A stretch of 64,000 bases of DNA from contig NZ_FPCG01000008.1 in assembly GCF_900116905.1 (NCBI RefSeq), forward strand, positions 111,684 to 175,683. The letters are read 5' to 3'. Under the pieces are notes generated by a model, which searched no databases, had not been told where the DNA came from, and saw nothing but the letters and a program-made list of their open reading frames with translations. Positions 55,542-63,675 of the stretch are shown piece after piece (position 1 is the first letter of the stretch; each line of letters starts with the position of its first letter). A program made the position numbers and the translations under genes. Source of the stretch: Micrococcus terreus. GTDB lineage: Bacteria; Actinomycetota; Actinomycetes; Actinomycetales; Micrococcaceae.

Positions 55542-55739
55542 GGTGTCATCCGTTACACTGGATGGCATTGGACTTCGCCCCGCTGAGGGAGCCGCCGAAC
55601 GTCTGCTGACGATTCGCCCGGCCGCCCCGGCGGGGTTCTTGCATGGCCACCCTCAGGGCTGCATCCGGCAGCACGGTGTCCGGCAGGAGCAGCACGGCGG
55701 CTGACTCAGCCGCCCGAGCACACCCCGAAGGAGATGCAC

Positions 55740-56237
55740 GTGCCCACGAGCAACACCGACTCTGCCCCCTGGCTGACCCAGGAAGCCTACGACCGCCTGA
55801 AGAAGGAGCTCGACGAGCGCTCCGGTCCGGGCCGCGCCGAGATCATCGACCGGATCGAGCAGGCCCGTGAGGAGGGCGACCTCAAGGAGAACGGCGGATA
55901 CCACGCCGCGCGTGAGGAGCAGTCCAAGAACGAGGGCCGCATCCAGGAGCTGACCCACCTGCTCGAGACCGCCCGCGTGGGTGATGCCCCCAAGGACGAC
56001 GGCATCGTGGAGTCCGGCATGGTCGTGGAGGCCAAGATCGCCGGGGACAAGACCACCTTCCTGTTCGGCAACCGCGAGATCGCCGACGACGAGGACGACC
56101 TCGAGGTCTACTCCGAGCGCTCCCCGCTGGGTGAGGCCATCCACGGCGTCAAGGCCGGCGAGTCCGTGACCTACACCGCGCCGAACGGCAAGGACATCAC
56201 GGTCGAGATCATCAAGGCCACTCCGTACAAGGCCTGA
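55740..56237 (+). CDS. greA: Transcription elongation factor GreA
   Basis: 165 residues. GreA enters the RNA polymerase secondary channel and stimulates cleavage of backtracked RNA. N-terminal coiled coil with the catalytic acidic tip REEGDLKENGGYHAARE near 46-62, then the FKBP-like C-terminal domain ending GEAIHGVKAGESVTYTAPNG. GTG 55740 is preferred because AAGGAG lies 6 nt upstream; the ATG at 55734 would abut that site. A terminator follows. A leader of nearly 200 nt lies between DUF4307 and greA. Confidence 0.96.
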   Translation: MPTSNTDSAPWLTQEAYDRLKKELDERSGPGRAEIIDRIEQAREEGDLKENGGYHAAREEQSKNEGRIQELTHLLETARVGDAPKDDGIVESGMVVEAKIAGDKTTFLFGNREIADDEDDLEVYSERSPLGEAIHGVKAGESVTYTAPNGKDITVEIIKATPYKA

Positions 56238-56279
56238 CCCACCAGACCCGCTCGCACCGGGACTGATGAGGACATCACG

Positions 56280-56315
56280 ACGGCGGCCCACCGGTTGGAT
56301 CCGGTGGGCCGCCGT
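56280..56315. terminator. Terminator between convergent greA and ilvA
   Basis: Perfect 15-bp arms 56280-56294 and 56301-56315 with a 6-nt loop. Suited to both strands. Confidence 0.9.
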
Positions 56316-56351
56316 TGTGCTGTGGTCAGGCGTGCAGAGAGGACGAGGGGC

Positions 56352-57623
56352 TCAGGGGCGGACGACGGGCTGATAGCCGGCCGAGCGCAGGCGGCCCAGG
56401 ACCTCTTCGGAGTGCTCGGCCCCGCGGGTCTCCATGTCGATGGTGATGAACACGTCTCCCATGCCCAGGGAGCCGCCGATCCGGGTGTGGTCCACGCGGG
56501 TGACGTTGGCATCGGTCTCGGCGATGATCCGGGAGATGGTGGAGAGCTCGCCGGGACGGTCCCGCAGGGCGATGCGCACGGTGAGGAACCGGCCGGCGGC
56601 GGAGAGGCCGGACTGGATGACCTTGAGCATCAGCATGGGATCGATGTTGCCTCCGGAGAGCACCGCCACGGTCCGCTCGGAGGAAATGCCCAGCTCCTCC
56701 AGCTTGCCCTCCAGCAGGGCCGCCACGCCGACCGCGCCGGCGGGCTCGACCACCATCTTGGAACGTTCGAGCAGGAAGACCAGGGCGTTGGCGATCGCGT
56801 CCTCGGAGACGGTGACCACCCCGTCCACCAGTTCGCGGATGATCTGGAACGGGAGCTGTCCGGGACGTCCCACGGCGATGCCGTCGGCGATGGTGGAGAC
56901 GTGGGTCAGCGGGACCACGGCGTCCGCGGCCAGGGAGGGCGGATAGGCGGCGGCGTTCTCGGCCTGGACGCCGATGATCCGGATCTGACGGCCCGTGCGG
57001 CGGGCCATCTCCTTCACGGCCACGGCCACGCCGGCCAGCAGTCCGCCACCGCCGATCCCCATGATGATGGTGTCCACCTCGGGGTCCTTCTCCAGGATCT
57101 CCAGGCCGATGGTGCCCTGCCCGGCCACGATGTCCTCATGGTCGAAGGGGTGGATGACCACGGCCCCGGTCTCCTCGGAGTACCGCTGGGCGGCGGCCAG
57201 GGCCTCGTCCACATTGTTGCCCAGCAGCACCACTTCGGCACCGTGGTCCCGGGTGGCCTGCAGCTTGGGCAGCGCCACCCCCAGGGGCATGTAGATCCGG
57301 GCCTTCATCCCCAGTTTGGCGGCGGCCAGGGCCACTCCCTGCGCGTGATTGCCGGCCGAGGCGGCCACCACGCCCCGGGCCCGTTCCTCCGGGCTCAGGC
57401 GGGCCATGCGCACATAGGCACCGCGGACCTTGAAGGACCCGGCGCGCTGGAGGTTCTCGCACTTCAGGTGCACGGTGGATCCGGTGATCCGTCCCAGGGC
57501 CCGGGAGTGGTCCAGCGGGGTGGGGACGATGACCCCGTCCAGCAGCTCCCGGGCGCGCTCGATCTCCTCCAGGCTCACCGGAAGGGTGTTCGACTGCTCG
57601 GTCTCTGAGGCGTTGCTGGTCAC
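56352..57623 (-). CDS. ilvA: Threonine ammonia-lyase (threonine dehydratase)
   Basis: 423 residues, PLP-dependent; converts threonine to 2-oxobutanoate, the first isoleucine-specific step. PLP lysine 65 in AGSFKVRGAY, ASAGNHAQGVA near 88-98, GIGGGGLLAGVA phosphate loop, and a single ACT-type regulatory domain from about residue 343 (VRIALRDRPGELSTISRII). One regulatory domain rather than two suggests the shorter biosynthetic/catabolic class, so feedback by isoleucine may differ. GTG 57623 overlaps the stop of the upstream AI-2E gene, so the two are coupled. Confidence 0.94.
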   Translation of the reverse strand: MTSNASETEQSNTLPVSLEEIERARELLDGVIVPTPLDHSRALGRITGSTVHLKCENLQRAGSFKVRGAYVRMARLSPEERARGVVAASAGNHAQGVALAAAKLGMKARIYMPLGVALPKLQATRDHGAEVVLLGNNVDEALAAAQRYSEETGAVVIHPFDHEDIVAGQGTIGLEILEKDPEVDTIIMGIGGGGLLAGVAVAVKEMARRTGRQIRIIGVQAENAAAYPPSLAADAVVPLTHVSTIADGIAVGRPGQLPFQIIRELVDGVVTVSEDAIANALVFLLERSKMVVEPAGAVGVAALLEGKLEELGISSERTVAVLSGGNIDPMLMLKVIQSGLSAAGRFLTVRIALRDRPGELSTISRIIAETDANVTRVDHTRIGGSLGMGDVFITIDMETRGAEHSEEVLGRLRSAGYQPVVRP

Positions 57624-59020
57624 CGGTCTCCTCCGTCCTGATCCGGCTCAGTGCCGGACTGCTGCGTCTGCGTATTCTCCCCCGATCCGGGCTCGGTGAC
57701 GGGCGTGTTGCGTGAGCGGCGCCAGGGGATGAGTCGGCGGCGAGGCCGGGCGGAGGGGGATCCGGTGCGCACGGCCACACGGCGCACGGCGCCGTCGATC
57801 GTCTCGTAGGCCTTGCCCCACGGGCCCTCCAGCTCGGCCGCGCGTTCGGCCAGCGTGGGCTCCGGCGGCGGTTGGATCACCGGGTCCGGGCGGTCAGCCT
57901 CCCAGGGCTTGCTCTGCAGGTACTTGACGGTGGCGTTGATGAAGGCGAGCACGGGCACGGCGAAGATGGCTCCGACCAGTCCGAGCACTGCGGTTCCTCC
58001 GGCCACGGCCAGGAACACGGCCAGCGGATGCAGGCTGACCGCCCGGCCCATCACCAGGGGCTGGAGGATGTTGCCCTCGATCTGCTGGACGAGCAGGACC
58101 ACACCGAGCATCAGCAGGGCGTTGACCCAGTCATTGGCCACCAGGGCCAGCAGCACGGCGATGCCACCGGTCAGCACCGCGCCGACCAGCGGGATGAACG
58201 AGCCCAGGAACACCAGGACGGCCAGGGGGAACGCCAATGGCACGCCCAGCAGCCAGGCGCCGGCTCCGATGCCCACGGCGTCCACGAAGGCCACGAAGAT
58301 CTGCACGCGCACATAGGAGCCCAACGAGGTCCACCCGGCGCGGCCGGCACCGTCGATGGCCCGGCGGTGGCGCTGTGGGACGAACTTGAGCAGGAAGGTC
58401 CAGATCCGGTTGCCGTCCAGCAGGAAGAAGATCAGGGCGAAGATGGCCAGCACGGTGCCGGCGGCGATGTTGCCTGCGGTGGAGCCGAACCCGAGGGCGC
58501 CGCTGAGGATGGCCTGGCTGTTGTTGCGCACGGTGCCGGCCAGGTCGGAGATGACATCGTTCCACTGGTCGGTGGTCACGCCCATGGAGGCCAGCCAGCC
58601 GATGATCCCCTCGAACCCGACGACGATCTGGTCCCGCATGTCGGCGAAGCCCACGGCCAGCTGCTGGCCAGCCAGGTAGAACAGTCCCAGCACGGCGGCG
58701 ATCAGCCCGAGGATGCACGCCGCGACCGCCAGGCCGTTAGGAACGTGCAGCTGGCGCATCCGGCGGTGGACCGGGGCCAACAGGGTGGCCAGCAGGGCGG
58801 CGACCAGGAGCGGGATGACCAGGATGGAGACGTGGCTGAGCAGCCAGATGGCCATGCTCACGGCGATCAGCACCACGATCAGCCGCCAGGACCAGGCAGC
58901 GGCCACGGTCAGCCCGTAGGGAACGTCCAGGGCGACGCGGTCGCTGACCTGGAGGTCGGTGAGGGACTCACTGTCCAGTTCCGGGGCCGGCTGAGCCTGC
59001 TCTGGCGGTGGGGTGGACAT
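57620..59020 (-). CDS. AI-2E family transporter
   Basis: 466 residues with about eight helices in the order of the AI-2E/PerM family: PLLVAALLATLLAPVHRR, a long amphipathic region, ALIFFLLDGNRIWTFLLKF, VPLAFPLAVLVFLGSFIPLVG, and GNILQPLVMGRAVSLHPLAV. The C-terminal 75 residues are basic and disordered. Family members were named for autoinducer-2 export but many have other or unknown roles. AGGAGG lies 5 nt upstream. Overlaps ilvA by 4 nt. A similar gene occurs in the Rv1101c region. Confidence 0.88.
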   Translation of the reverse strand: MSTPPPEQAQPAPELDSESLTDLQVSDRVALDVPYGLTVAAAWSWRLIVVLIAVSMAIWLLSHVSILVIPLLVAALLATLLAPVHRRMRQLHVPNGLAVAACILGLIAAVLGLFYLAGQQLAVGFADMRDQIVVGFEGIIGWLASMGVTTDQWNDVISDLAGTVRNNSQAILSGALGFGSTAGNIAAGTVLAIFALIFFLLDGNRIWTFLLKFVPQRHRRAIDGAGRAGWTSLGSYVRVQIFVAFVDAVGIGAGAWLLGVPLAFPLAVLVFLGSFIPLVGAVLTGGIAVLLALVANDWVNALLMLGVVLLVQQIEGNILQPLVMGRAVSLHPLAVFLAVAGGTAVLGLVGAIFAVPVLAFINATVKYLQSKPWEADRPDPVIQPPPEPTLAERAAELEGPWGKAYETIDGAVRRVAVRTGSPSARPRRRLIPWRRSRNTPVTEPGSGENTQTQQSGTEPDQDGGDR

Positions 59021-59034
59021 GGGTCCCTCCTGGG

Positions 59035-59991
59035 TCAGGCCAGCCGCCCGGTGATCCCCCAGGTGGCCGACAGCGTCTGGTCGGTCTCCAACCACACCAG
59101 CCCATCGCCTGAGTTCAGGGCGTCAGCCGGTGCGGTCATCGGTTCGAGCGCCACCGCTCGGTGCCGACCGGGATAGCGGTCGGTGATGAACACATGCACG
59201 TAGCGGTAGGCGGTCTCGGACCACAGCTCCACCGTACGCCCGTCCGGGGCTGTCAGGATGCAGCGCACGCGCCCGTCCTGATCAGGTGTCAGGTCGGTGT
59301 AGGCGGCGTCCAGCAGCCGCTCCCCCACCGGGGCTCCCTGACGGAAGTCGTCCTCGGTGTCCTCGACCGCTCGGCTGCCCACCGGGATGAGCTGCTCATC
59401 GGCGATGATCTGGGTGGCACCGGGCACGGTGAGGGTGAGCTCCTCGGAGGGCACCTCGCCCAGCCGCAGGAAGGGGTGGGCGCCGAAGGCGACCGGAGCT
59501 GACCGCTCCGAATGATTGATGAGGGACTGGGTGACCTGCAGGCCGCCGTCGGGGTCCAGGTGGTAGTCCACCTGATGGGTGAGACGGAACGGATACCCGT
59601 GCTGGGGGTGGATCTGCCCGCGCAGCACCACTCGGTCCTGGCTGTGCAGGACCGGGGTGAGGCCGGTGTTGCGCAGCAGTCCGTGGCTGGCATTGCCGCG
59701 GGAGGGCTCGGTGAGGTCCAGCTGTTGGGGCTGCCCGTCCAGGTGCCAGAGCCCGTCCCGGACGCGGTTGGGCCAGGGCGAGAGCTGGATGCCGTTGGCC
59801 GAGGGGGCGATCTCGTCCGGACCGTAGGTCTCGATCAGGGCGGTGCCGTGGAGCTCGTAGACGCGGAGGGCGCCGGCCAGGGCGGTGATGACGGCGCGGG
59901 CTCCGGCGCGGTGGATCTCGTACTGAACGCCGGTGGCCGCCGACCCCTCGGACGAGGGATCGACGGCCACCGGGAGGTGATCTGCGGTCAC
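59035..59991 (-). CDS. Aldose 1-epimerase family protein
   Basis: 318 residues, galactose mutarotase fold. Substrate-site elements: SPWPNRVRDGLW, ASHGLLRNTG with the conserved His, FGAHPFLRLG with the general acid His, and ALEPMTAPADALNSG with the catalytic Glu. Interconverts alpha and beta anomers of hexoses, or a related sugar phosphate. Fourteen nt before the AI-2E gene and 4 nt after the Bax-inhibitor gene, so one operon. Substrate not readable; galM is not assigned because no galactose genes are near. Confidence 0.88.
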   Translation of the reverse strand: MTADHLPVAVDPSSEGSAATGVQYEIHRAGARAVITALAGALRVYELHGTALIETYGPDEIAPSANGIQLSPWPNRVRDGLWHLDGQPQQLDLTEPSRGNASHGLLRNTGLTPVLHSQDRVVLRGQIHPQHGYPFRLTHQVDYHLDPDGGLQVTQSLINHSERSAPVAFGAHPFLRLGEVPSEELTLTVPGATQIIADEQLIPVGSRAVEDTEDDFRQGAPVGERLLDAAYTDLTPDQDGRVRCILTAPDGRTVELWSETAYRYVHVFITDRYPGRHRAVALEPMTAPADALNSGDGLVWLETDQTLSATWGITGRLA

Positions 59992-59995
59992 GAGG

Positions 59996-60865
59996 TCAGT
60001 CGTTGCCGCGCAGGATCGCCAGGATACGCAGGATCTCGACGTACAGCCAGACCAGGGTCACGGTCAGGCCGAACGCGGCGCTCCAGGAGTACTTCTTCGG
60101 AGCACCGGCGCGCACGCCCTGCTCGATGGCGGTGAAGTCCATGACCAGGGAGAAGGCGGCCAGGAAGACGGCGACCAGGCCGATGGCCACGCCCATCCAG
60201 CCCGACCGCAGGCCGAACATGGAGTCGGTGACGCCGAAGAGCATCAGGAACAGGTTCACCAGCGAGAACAGCGCGTAGCCGACCATGGCGATCATGAAAA
60301 TGCGCATGGCCTTGGGGGTGGCGCGGACCTTGCCGGAGGCGTACAGGGCCAGGGTCACGGCGAACACGCACAGGGTGCCGAGCACGGCCTGGGAGGCGAT
60401 GCCGGGCCACATCTGCTCGAAGACCTGGGAGATGCCGCCCAGGAACAGACCCTCGGCTGCGGCGTAGAGCAGGATCAGGGCCGGCGAGGGCTCACGCTTG
60501 AAGGCGTTGACCAGACCGAGCACGAGGCCGACGATGGCGCCGGGCAGCATCAGGGCGGGCATCATCCAGCCGACGACGGCGGTGATCAGCACCACGCCCA
60601 GGGTCATCACGGTCTTGGCGATGACGTCGTTGTAGCTCATCCGGCCGGTGTCCACCGGGCCGGCGGCGGGCTGCTGGTACATCTCGTTGAGCTGCTCGGC
60701 GGAGTAGCCCTGCGGAGCCTGCTGGCCATACTGGGGCTGACCGAACTGGCCCTGCTGGCCCGGCTGGGTCTGGGTCTGCTGCCCACCGGAGTACCACCCC
60801 GGCTGCTGCTGGCCGGAGTGCATCTGCTCCTGGAAGGTCTTGGTGTTGAAGACAGGGTTGGCCAC
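59996..60865 (-). CDS. Bax inhibitor-1 / YccA family membrane protein
   Basis: 289 residues. The first 75 are Gln/Gly/Pro-rich cytoplasmic repeats (FGQPQYGQQAP), then seven helices. Family text: ILLYAAAEGLFLGGISQVFE, and the C-terminal MDFTAIEQGVRAGAPKKYSWS with the Asp pair and VEILRILAIL. Members are possible calcium channels or modulators of membrane proteolysis. GTG 60865 follows GAGGAG. First gene of the operon with the epimerase, AI-2E and ilvA genes. Confidence 0.9.
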   Translation of the reverse strand: MANPVFNTKTFQEQMHSGQQQPGWYSGGQQTQTQPGQQGQFGQPQYGQQAPQGYSAEQLNEMYQQPAAGPVDTGRMSYNDVIAKTVMTLGVVLITAVVGWMMPALMLPGAIVGLVLGLVNAFKREPSPALILLYAAAEGLFLGGISQVFEQMWPGIASQAVLGTLCVFAVTLALYASGKVRATPKAMRIFMIAMVGYALFSLVNLFLMLFGVTDSMFGLRSGWMGVAIGLVAVFLAAFSLVMDFTAIEQGVRAGAPKKYSWSAAFGLTVTLVWLYVEILRILAILRGND

Positions 60866-61028
60866 TGGCCATCTCCTCTACTGGTCGCGTCTGGTCCGTC
60901 TGACTTGGAAGTCCACCCGTTGGACCGGGCCGGAGGCTGTGACCCAGTCTATAGGCCGAACCTGCATCGACGCTGGGTGGGATGACACGGTCCGCCCACG
61001 GCGTAGTGCGGCCCGCCCAGCCCGTTCC

Positions 61029-61574
61029 TCAGGCGGGGCGGCCGGTGGTGAGCTGAGCGACCAGTTCCGGCCCCAGACGCTGGCGCAGTGCTGAGTCGGC
61101 TCGCGTGCCCGTGGCGTCCAGCACGGTGCTGAAGAAGCACCGTGCCGCGGCGGCCAGGATGACGTCGAAGGCCCCCTGTTCGGTCAGACCTGCCCCAAGG
61201 ACGGCGTCGATGTCAGCCTGGGTGAGGTCAGGAGCGCCACGTGCCACCCGCGCGGCGAAGACGGTGATCATCTCGTCCCGGGTGGATCCGTCGGCGACCT
61301 CGCCGGCATCGGCCGCCGCAAGGAGGCGGATCAGGCCAGGCTCGTCGACGTGCCGTTCCAGGAGGACGCTCCCATGGGCGAGGCTGCAGTAGGTGCTGCG
61401 CAGGGCCCTGGCCGCCCCGAGGGTGGCGACCTCGTAGTCCCGCTCGTCCATGGAGGCGGTGATCGCCGCGACCAGCCCCCGCCAGGCGGCGTACACAGCA
61501 GGACGGCTGGCGAAGGCGCGCTCGTAGTTCGGAAGCGTGGCATCCAGGGAGGAGGTGCTGGGGAGCAGACCCAT
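61029..61574 (-). CDS. Carboxymuconolactone decarboxylase / AhpD-like protein
   Basis: 181 residues. Only the C-H motif of the AhpD-like fold is seen: Cys63 and His67 in TYCSLAHGSVLL, within the helix pattern AALGAARALRS-type. AhpD enzymes use Cys-x-x-Cys; here only one Cys is present, as in peroxidase-related relatives. A likely peroxide or thiol-linked reductase, uncertain. ATG 61574 has a TACCGT box 7 nt upstream. It lies at the edge of the accessory region, just before the tRNA-end remnant. Confidence 0.68.
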   Translation of the reverse strand: MGLLPSTSSLDATLPNYERAFASRPAVYAAWRGLVAAITASMDERDYEVATLGAARALRSTYCSLAHGSVLLERHVDEPGLIRLLAAADAGEVADGSTRDEMITVFAARVARGAPDLTQADIDAVLGAGLTEQGAFDVILAAAARCFFSTVLDATGTRADSALRQRLGPELVAQLTTGRPA

Positions 61575-61581
61575 GGCCTGA

Positions 61582-61587
61582 ACGGTA
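61582..61587 (-). promoter_or_regulatory. TACCGT -10 box for leaderless AhpD-like gene
   Basis: TACCGT on the minus strand, 7 nt before ATG 61574. Confidence 0.45.
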
Positions 61588-61631
61588 CGCGCGGTCGCGC
61601 TGCCGTGTCATCGATCGGCGGACTGGCTGGC

Positions 61632-61655
61632 GTGCCCCCGGTGGGACTCGAAACC
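61632..61655 (-). other. tRNA 3'-end fragment, probable attachment-site (att) remnant
   Basis: On the minus strand this reads as the T-loop TTCGAGT, a T-stem half and the acceptor half CGGGGGC, of a tRNA with acceptor GCCCCCG. The matching 5' T-stem and the rest of the tRNA are missing. Integrases of phages and conjugative elements leave exactly such duplicated tRNA tails. A 7-bp inverted repeat (61647-61653 / 61656-61662) covers its edge. Confidence 0.6.
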
Positions 61656-61716
61656 TTTCGAGACTGTGGCCAGGCAGCGAAAACCGCGGAATCTCGCGGA
61701 AGTTCATATCCGTGCA

Positions 61717-62008
61717 TCACGCAAAGTTAGGTGGGTTTACGAGCGAATGTTGCCACGATGTTGCCATCGTGGGAGGTTCCCCGTCGCTTAGGGCCGGCAG
61801 GGAGATCACGCCAATAAACTGTGTCTTGGTCTTGTCGGCGAAGAACTCCTCATCGACAGCGGGGCCGGTGGCCTCGATGACCGGCTCGTCGGTCGGGGTG
61901 GGAGCGGTCAGGGAGACGCCCGATGGCCTCATCCGTGGCCTCGGTGGCGAACTGGCCGCCGAGAGAGCCGCCCCTGGGCTGGTGGGAACGGGAGATGGAG
62001 TCGGTCAT
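61717..62008 (-). pseudogene. Frameshifted small mobile-element-type gene
   Basis: Two overlapping frames: ATG 62008 gives SHQPRGGSLGGQFATEATDE, a leader typical of small actinobacterial mobile-element proteins; the second frame (from about 61920 to 61717) continues as GVSLTAPTPTDEPVIEATGP and ends VNPPNFA. Removing one G from the GGG near 61917-61919 joins them into about 97 residues. No function is known. A 9-bp direct repeat (61747-61755, 61758-61766) and a 7-bp inverted repeat (61753-61759/61766-61772) lie in its 3' part. Lower GC than the core genome. Confidence 0.5.
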
Positions 62009-62032
62009 GCCCGGATGTGTACGGGTTTAGTC

Positions 62033-62584
62033 CTATGCGCGGGGCAGCTGGCGGTAAAAGTAGAAGGCTGGTGCGGCATCGAGGGCGCCGACCCATGTCC
62101 GGCCACGGAACTGCGGAAGGGGCTGCCCTTGGTCCAGTACTTTAAACCCGGCCGCAGTGTAGAAAGACTGCAAATGCTGCACATCGTGCTCATCCGTCAC
62201 ACAGCCGAAGATCACCCGGGTGCCGCGAGCAGACAGCTCGGCATCCACCGCGGACAGGAGGCGTGTACCGAGCCCCTGGCCCCGGTGGTCCGCGGCGACG
62301 GTGATTAGATCCAGCTGGTACACGTCATCCAGGACAGGCCCGTAGTCCACTCCGTTCGGCAACTTGCCACCCATCATGACCGACCCTGCCGCGATCATCG
62401 GCCGGTTGGCCAAGGCCGCCGCGACCACTCGCCCCTCACTCTCACGGATAAACGGGATGACTGGGCGGTACAGGTCGTCGTGTGCCACCACGGGCACCGC
62501 GTTCTCCGCGATGTCCGCGATGTCCGCGAAGTGCAAGCCAAAGAACTCTTGCACCTCAGCTCGTTCCGGGTCCGTCCGGGCCAT
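62033..62584 (-). CDS. GNAT N-acetyltransferase
   Basis: 183 residues. Acetyl-CoA motif AADHRGQGLGTRLL near 96-109 preceded by a DLITV strand, and a C-terminal SFYTAAGFKVLDQ. N-terminal 50 residues lack family features. ATG 62584 has GGAG 6 nt upstream and is preferred over GTG 62596. Target unknown. It sits in the accessory region between the broken mobile gene and the HhH gene, and codon use is less GC-biased than the core, so it may have arrived by transfer. Confidence 0.82.
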   Translation of the reverse strand: MARTDPERAEVQEFFGLHFADIADIAENAVPVVAHDDLYRPVIPFIRESEGRVVAAALANRPMIAAGSVMMGGKLPNGVDYGPVLDDVYQLDLITVAADHRGQGLGTRLLSAVDAELSARGTRVIFGCVTDEHDVQHLQSFYTAAGFKVLDQGQPLPQFRGRTWVGALDAAPAFYFYRQLPRA

Positions 62585-62922
62585 CGTGGTCTCCACCTGA
62601 GTCCACCATCCTTTCGATAGGCGTCACTTTCGAGCCTATGACCGGTGGGTGCCGCGGACCATCCGCACGCATGCCCTGATGGGAGCCCTAACTCACCCTG
62701 CCCACCCCTGACCCCTGATTGGACGTGACCATCCCCTTGCAGGCGCTGTACGCAGTGTTCGCAGCAGTCCACCTCAAGATCGCCGACGTCACGTAAGGCC
62801 CTCCGGACTCCATTGTGTGACGCCCTGATTGTGGTCTCCGCAGCGTTCCGTACACATAGATTCCCTGAGCCTCACTGAGAACCGTGTGTGCGGAACTGCG
62901 GTCCTCAGAGGAGAGTTTGGGT
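62585..62922. other. Gene-free 338-bp stretch
   Basis: Between the GNAT and HhH genes, both on the minus strand. No convincing ORF, terminator or promoter was recognised. It may hold decayed mobile DNA. Confidence 0.5.
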
Positions 62923-63594
62923 TCAGTCCTCGTGGGCGGCCCAGAGGACCGCGTCTAGATCGGACAAACGCCAGCTGCGGGTGTTCGCGGCGTGGAACAT
63001 GACCTCGCGCAGATGGTCGTAGCCCTGCCTCTCAATCCCGGCCCGGGTCGCGGCCAACCGGATGCGGGAGTCCACGGCGGTGGCCTCGGTGATCCCGCAC
63101 AGGATGTCGAAGTAGTCGAGGGTCTTGGGCCCGATGTTGCGGATCCGGCGGAGCTGGGCCCGCAACGGTGCGCGGGTGTGCTCGTCTTCGAGGGCTTCAC
63201 GCAGCTGGTCGGTGGTGTCGATACCGTGGTCGGCGAACACCGTGGCGGTCTCGGCCATCTGGACCAATCGGGTCGGTGAGGACCAGTCGATGACCTTGCC
63301 CAAGCCGGCTAGGCCGGTGTTCAGGGACCAGTCGAAGGTGCTGGTATCCCCGTCACCGGCAAGCCGGCGAAACCCTGTGGTGGTCACAGCCTTGGGCCAC
63401 GCCTCGATGATCTTGGCGACGCGCGGGGCGACCGTGGACCCGTACTTGTTGCGCCTCTGCAGGGCAGAGTCAACGATGAGCCCGCCCATGTGCTCCTGTC
63501 CGCGGTTCACCTGCACGGCGCCGTTCAGGCCCTGTGCGTCCATGTAGGACAGCAACAGCTGGGCATCGACGGTGACCTGCGTGTTCTCGCTCAT
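62923..63594 (-). CDS. Helix-hairpin-helix protein, uncharacterised
   Basis: 223 residues. A helix-hairpin-helix element RRIRNIGPKTLDYFDIL spans about 149-165, followed by EATAVDSRI at 170-178, which recalls the AVDTH region of HhH-GPD DNA glycosylases. The iron-sulfur Cys cluster and a clear catalytic Lys/Asp set are not seen, so glycosylase activity is not claimed. N-terminal 130 residues have no known features. ATG 63594 lies 27 nt from the edge of an IS element, so its natural promoter may be cut off. Likely DNA-binding; function unknown. Confidence 0.6.
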   Translation of the reverse strand: MSENTQVTVDAQLLLSYMDAQGLNGAVQVNRGQEHMGGLIVDSALQRRNKYGSTVAPRVAKIIEAWPKAVTTTGFRRLAGDGDTSTFDWSLNTGLAGLGKVIDWSSPTRLVQMAETATVFADHGIDTTDQLREALEDEHTRAPLRAQLRRIRNIGPKTLDYFDILCGITEATAVDSRIRLAATRAGIERQGYDHLREVMFHAANTRSWRLSDLDAVLWAAHED

Positions 63595-63621
63595 GGGTCC
63601 AACCTATCTTCCCTGGGGTTG

Positions 63622-63650
63622 TGAATCGCCCTGGGTTTCTTGGAGACTCC
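63622..63650 (+). repeat. Probable left terminal inverted repeat of an IS3-type element
   Basis: The stretch begins TGAATCGCCCTGGGTTTCTT, 54 nt before the transposase start, in the usual form of IS3-family ends in actinobacteria (recalled). The right end is outside the window, so the repeat cannot be matched here. Confidence 0.5.
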
Positions 63651-63675
63651 TGACCTTGGAAACGAGGATGGGGTT

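Noticed and set aside
61712..62308. A 198-codon plus-strand frame
   Set aside because: Antisense to the GNAT gene and the broken mobile gene; no recognisable domain.
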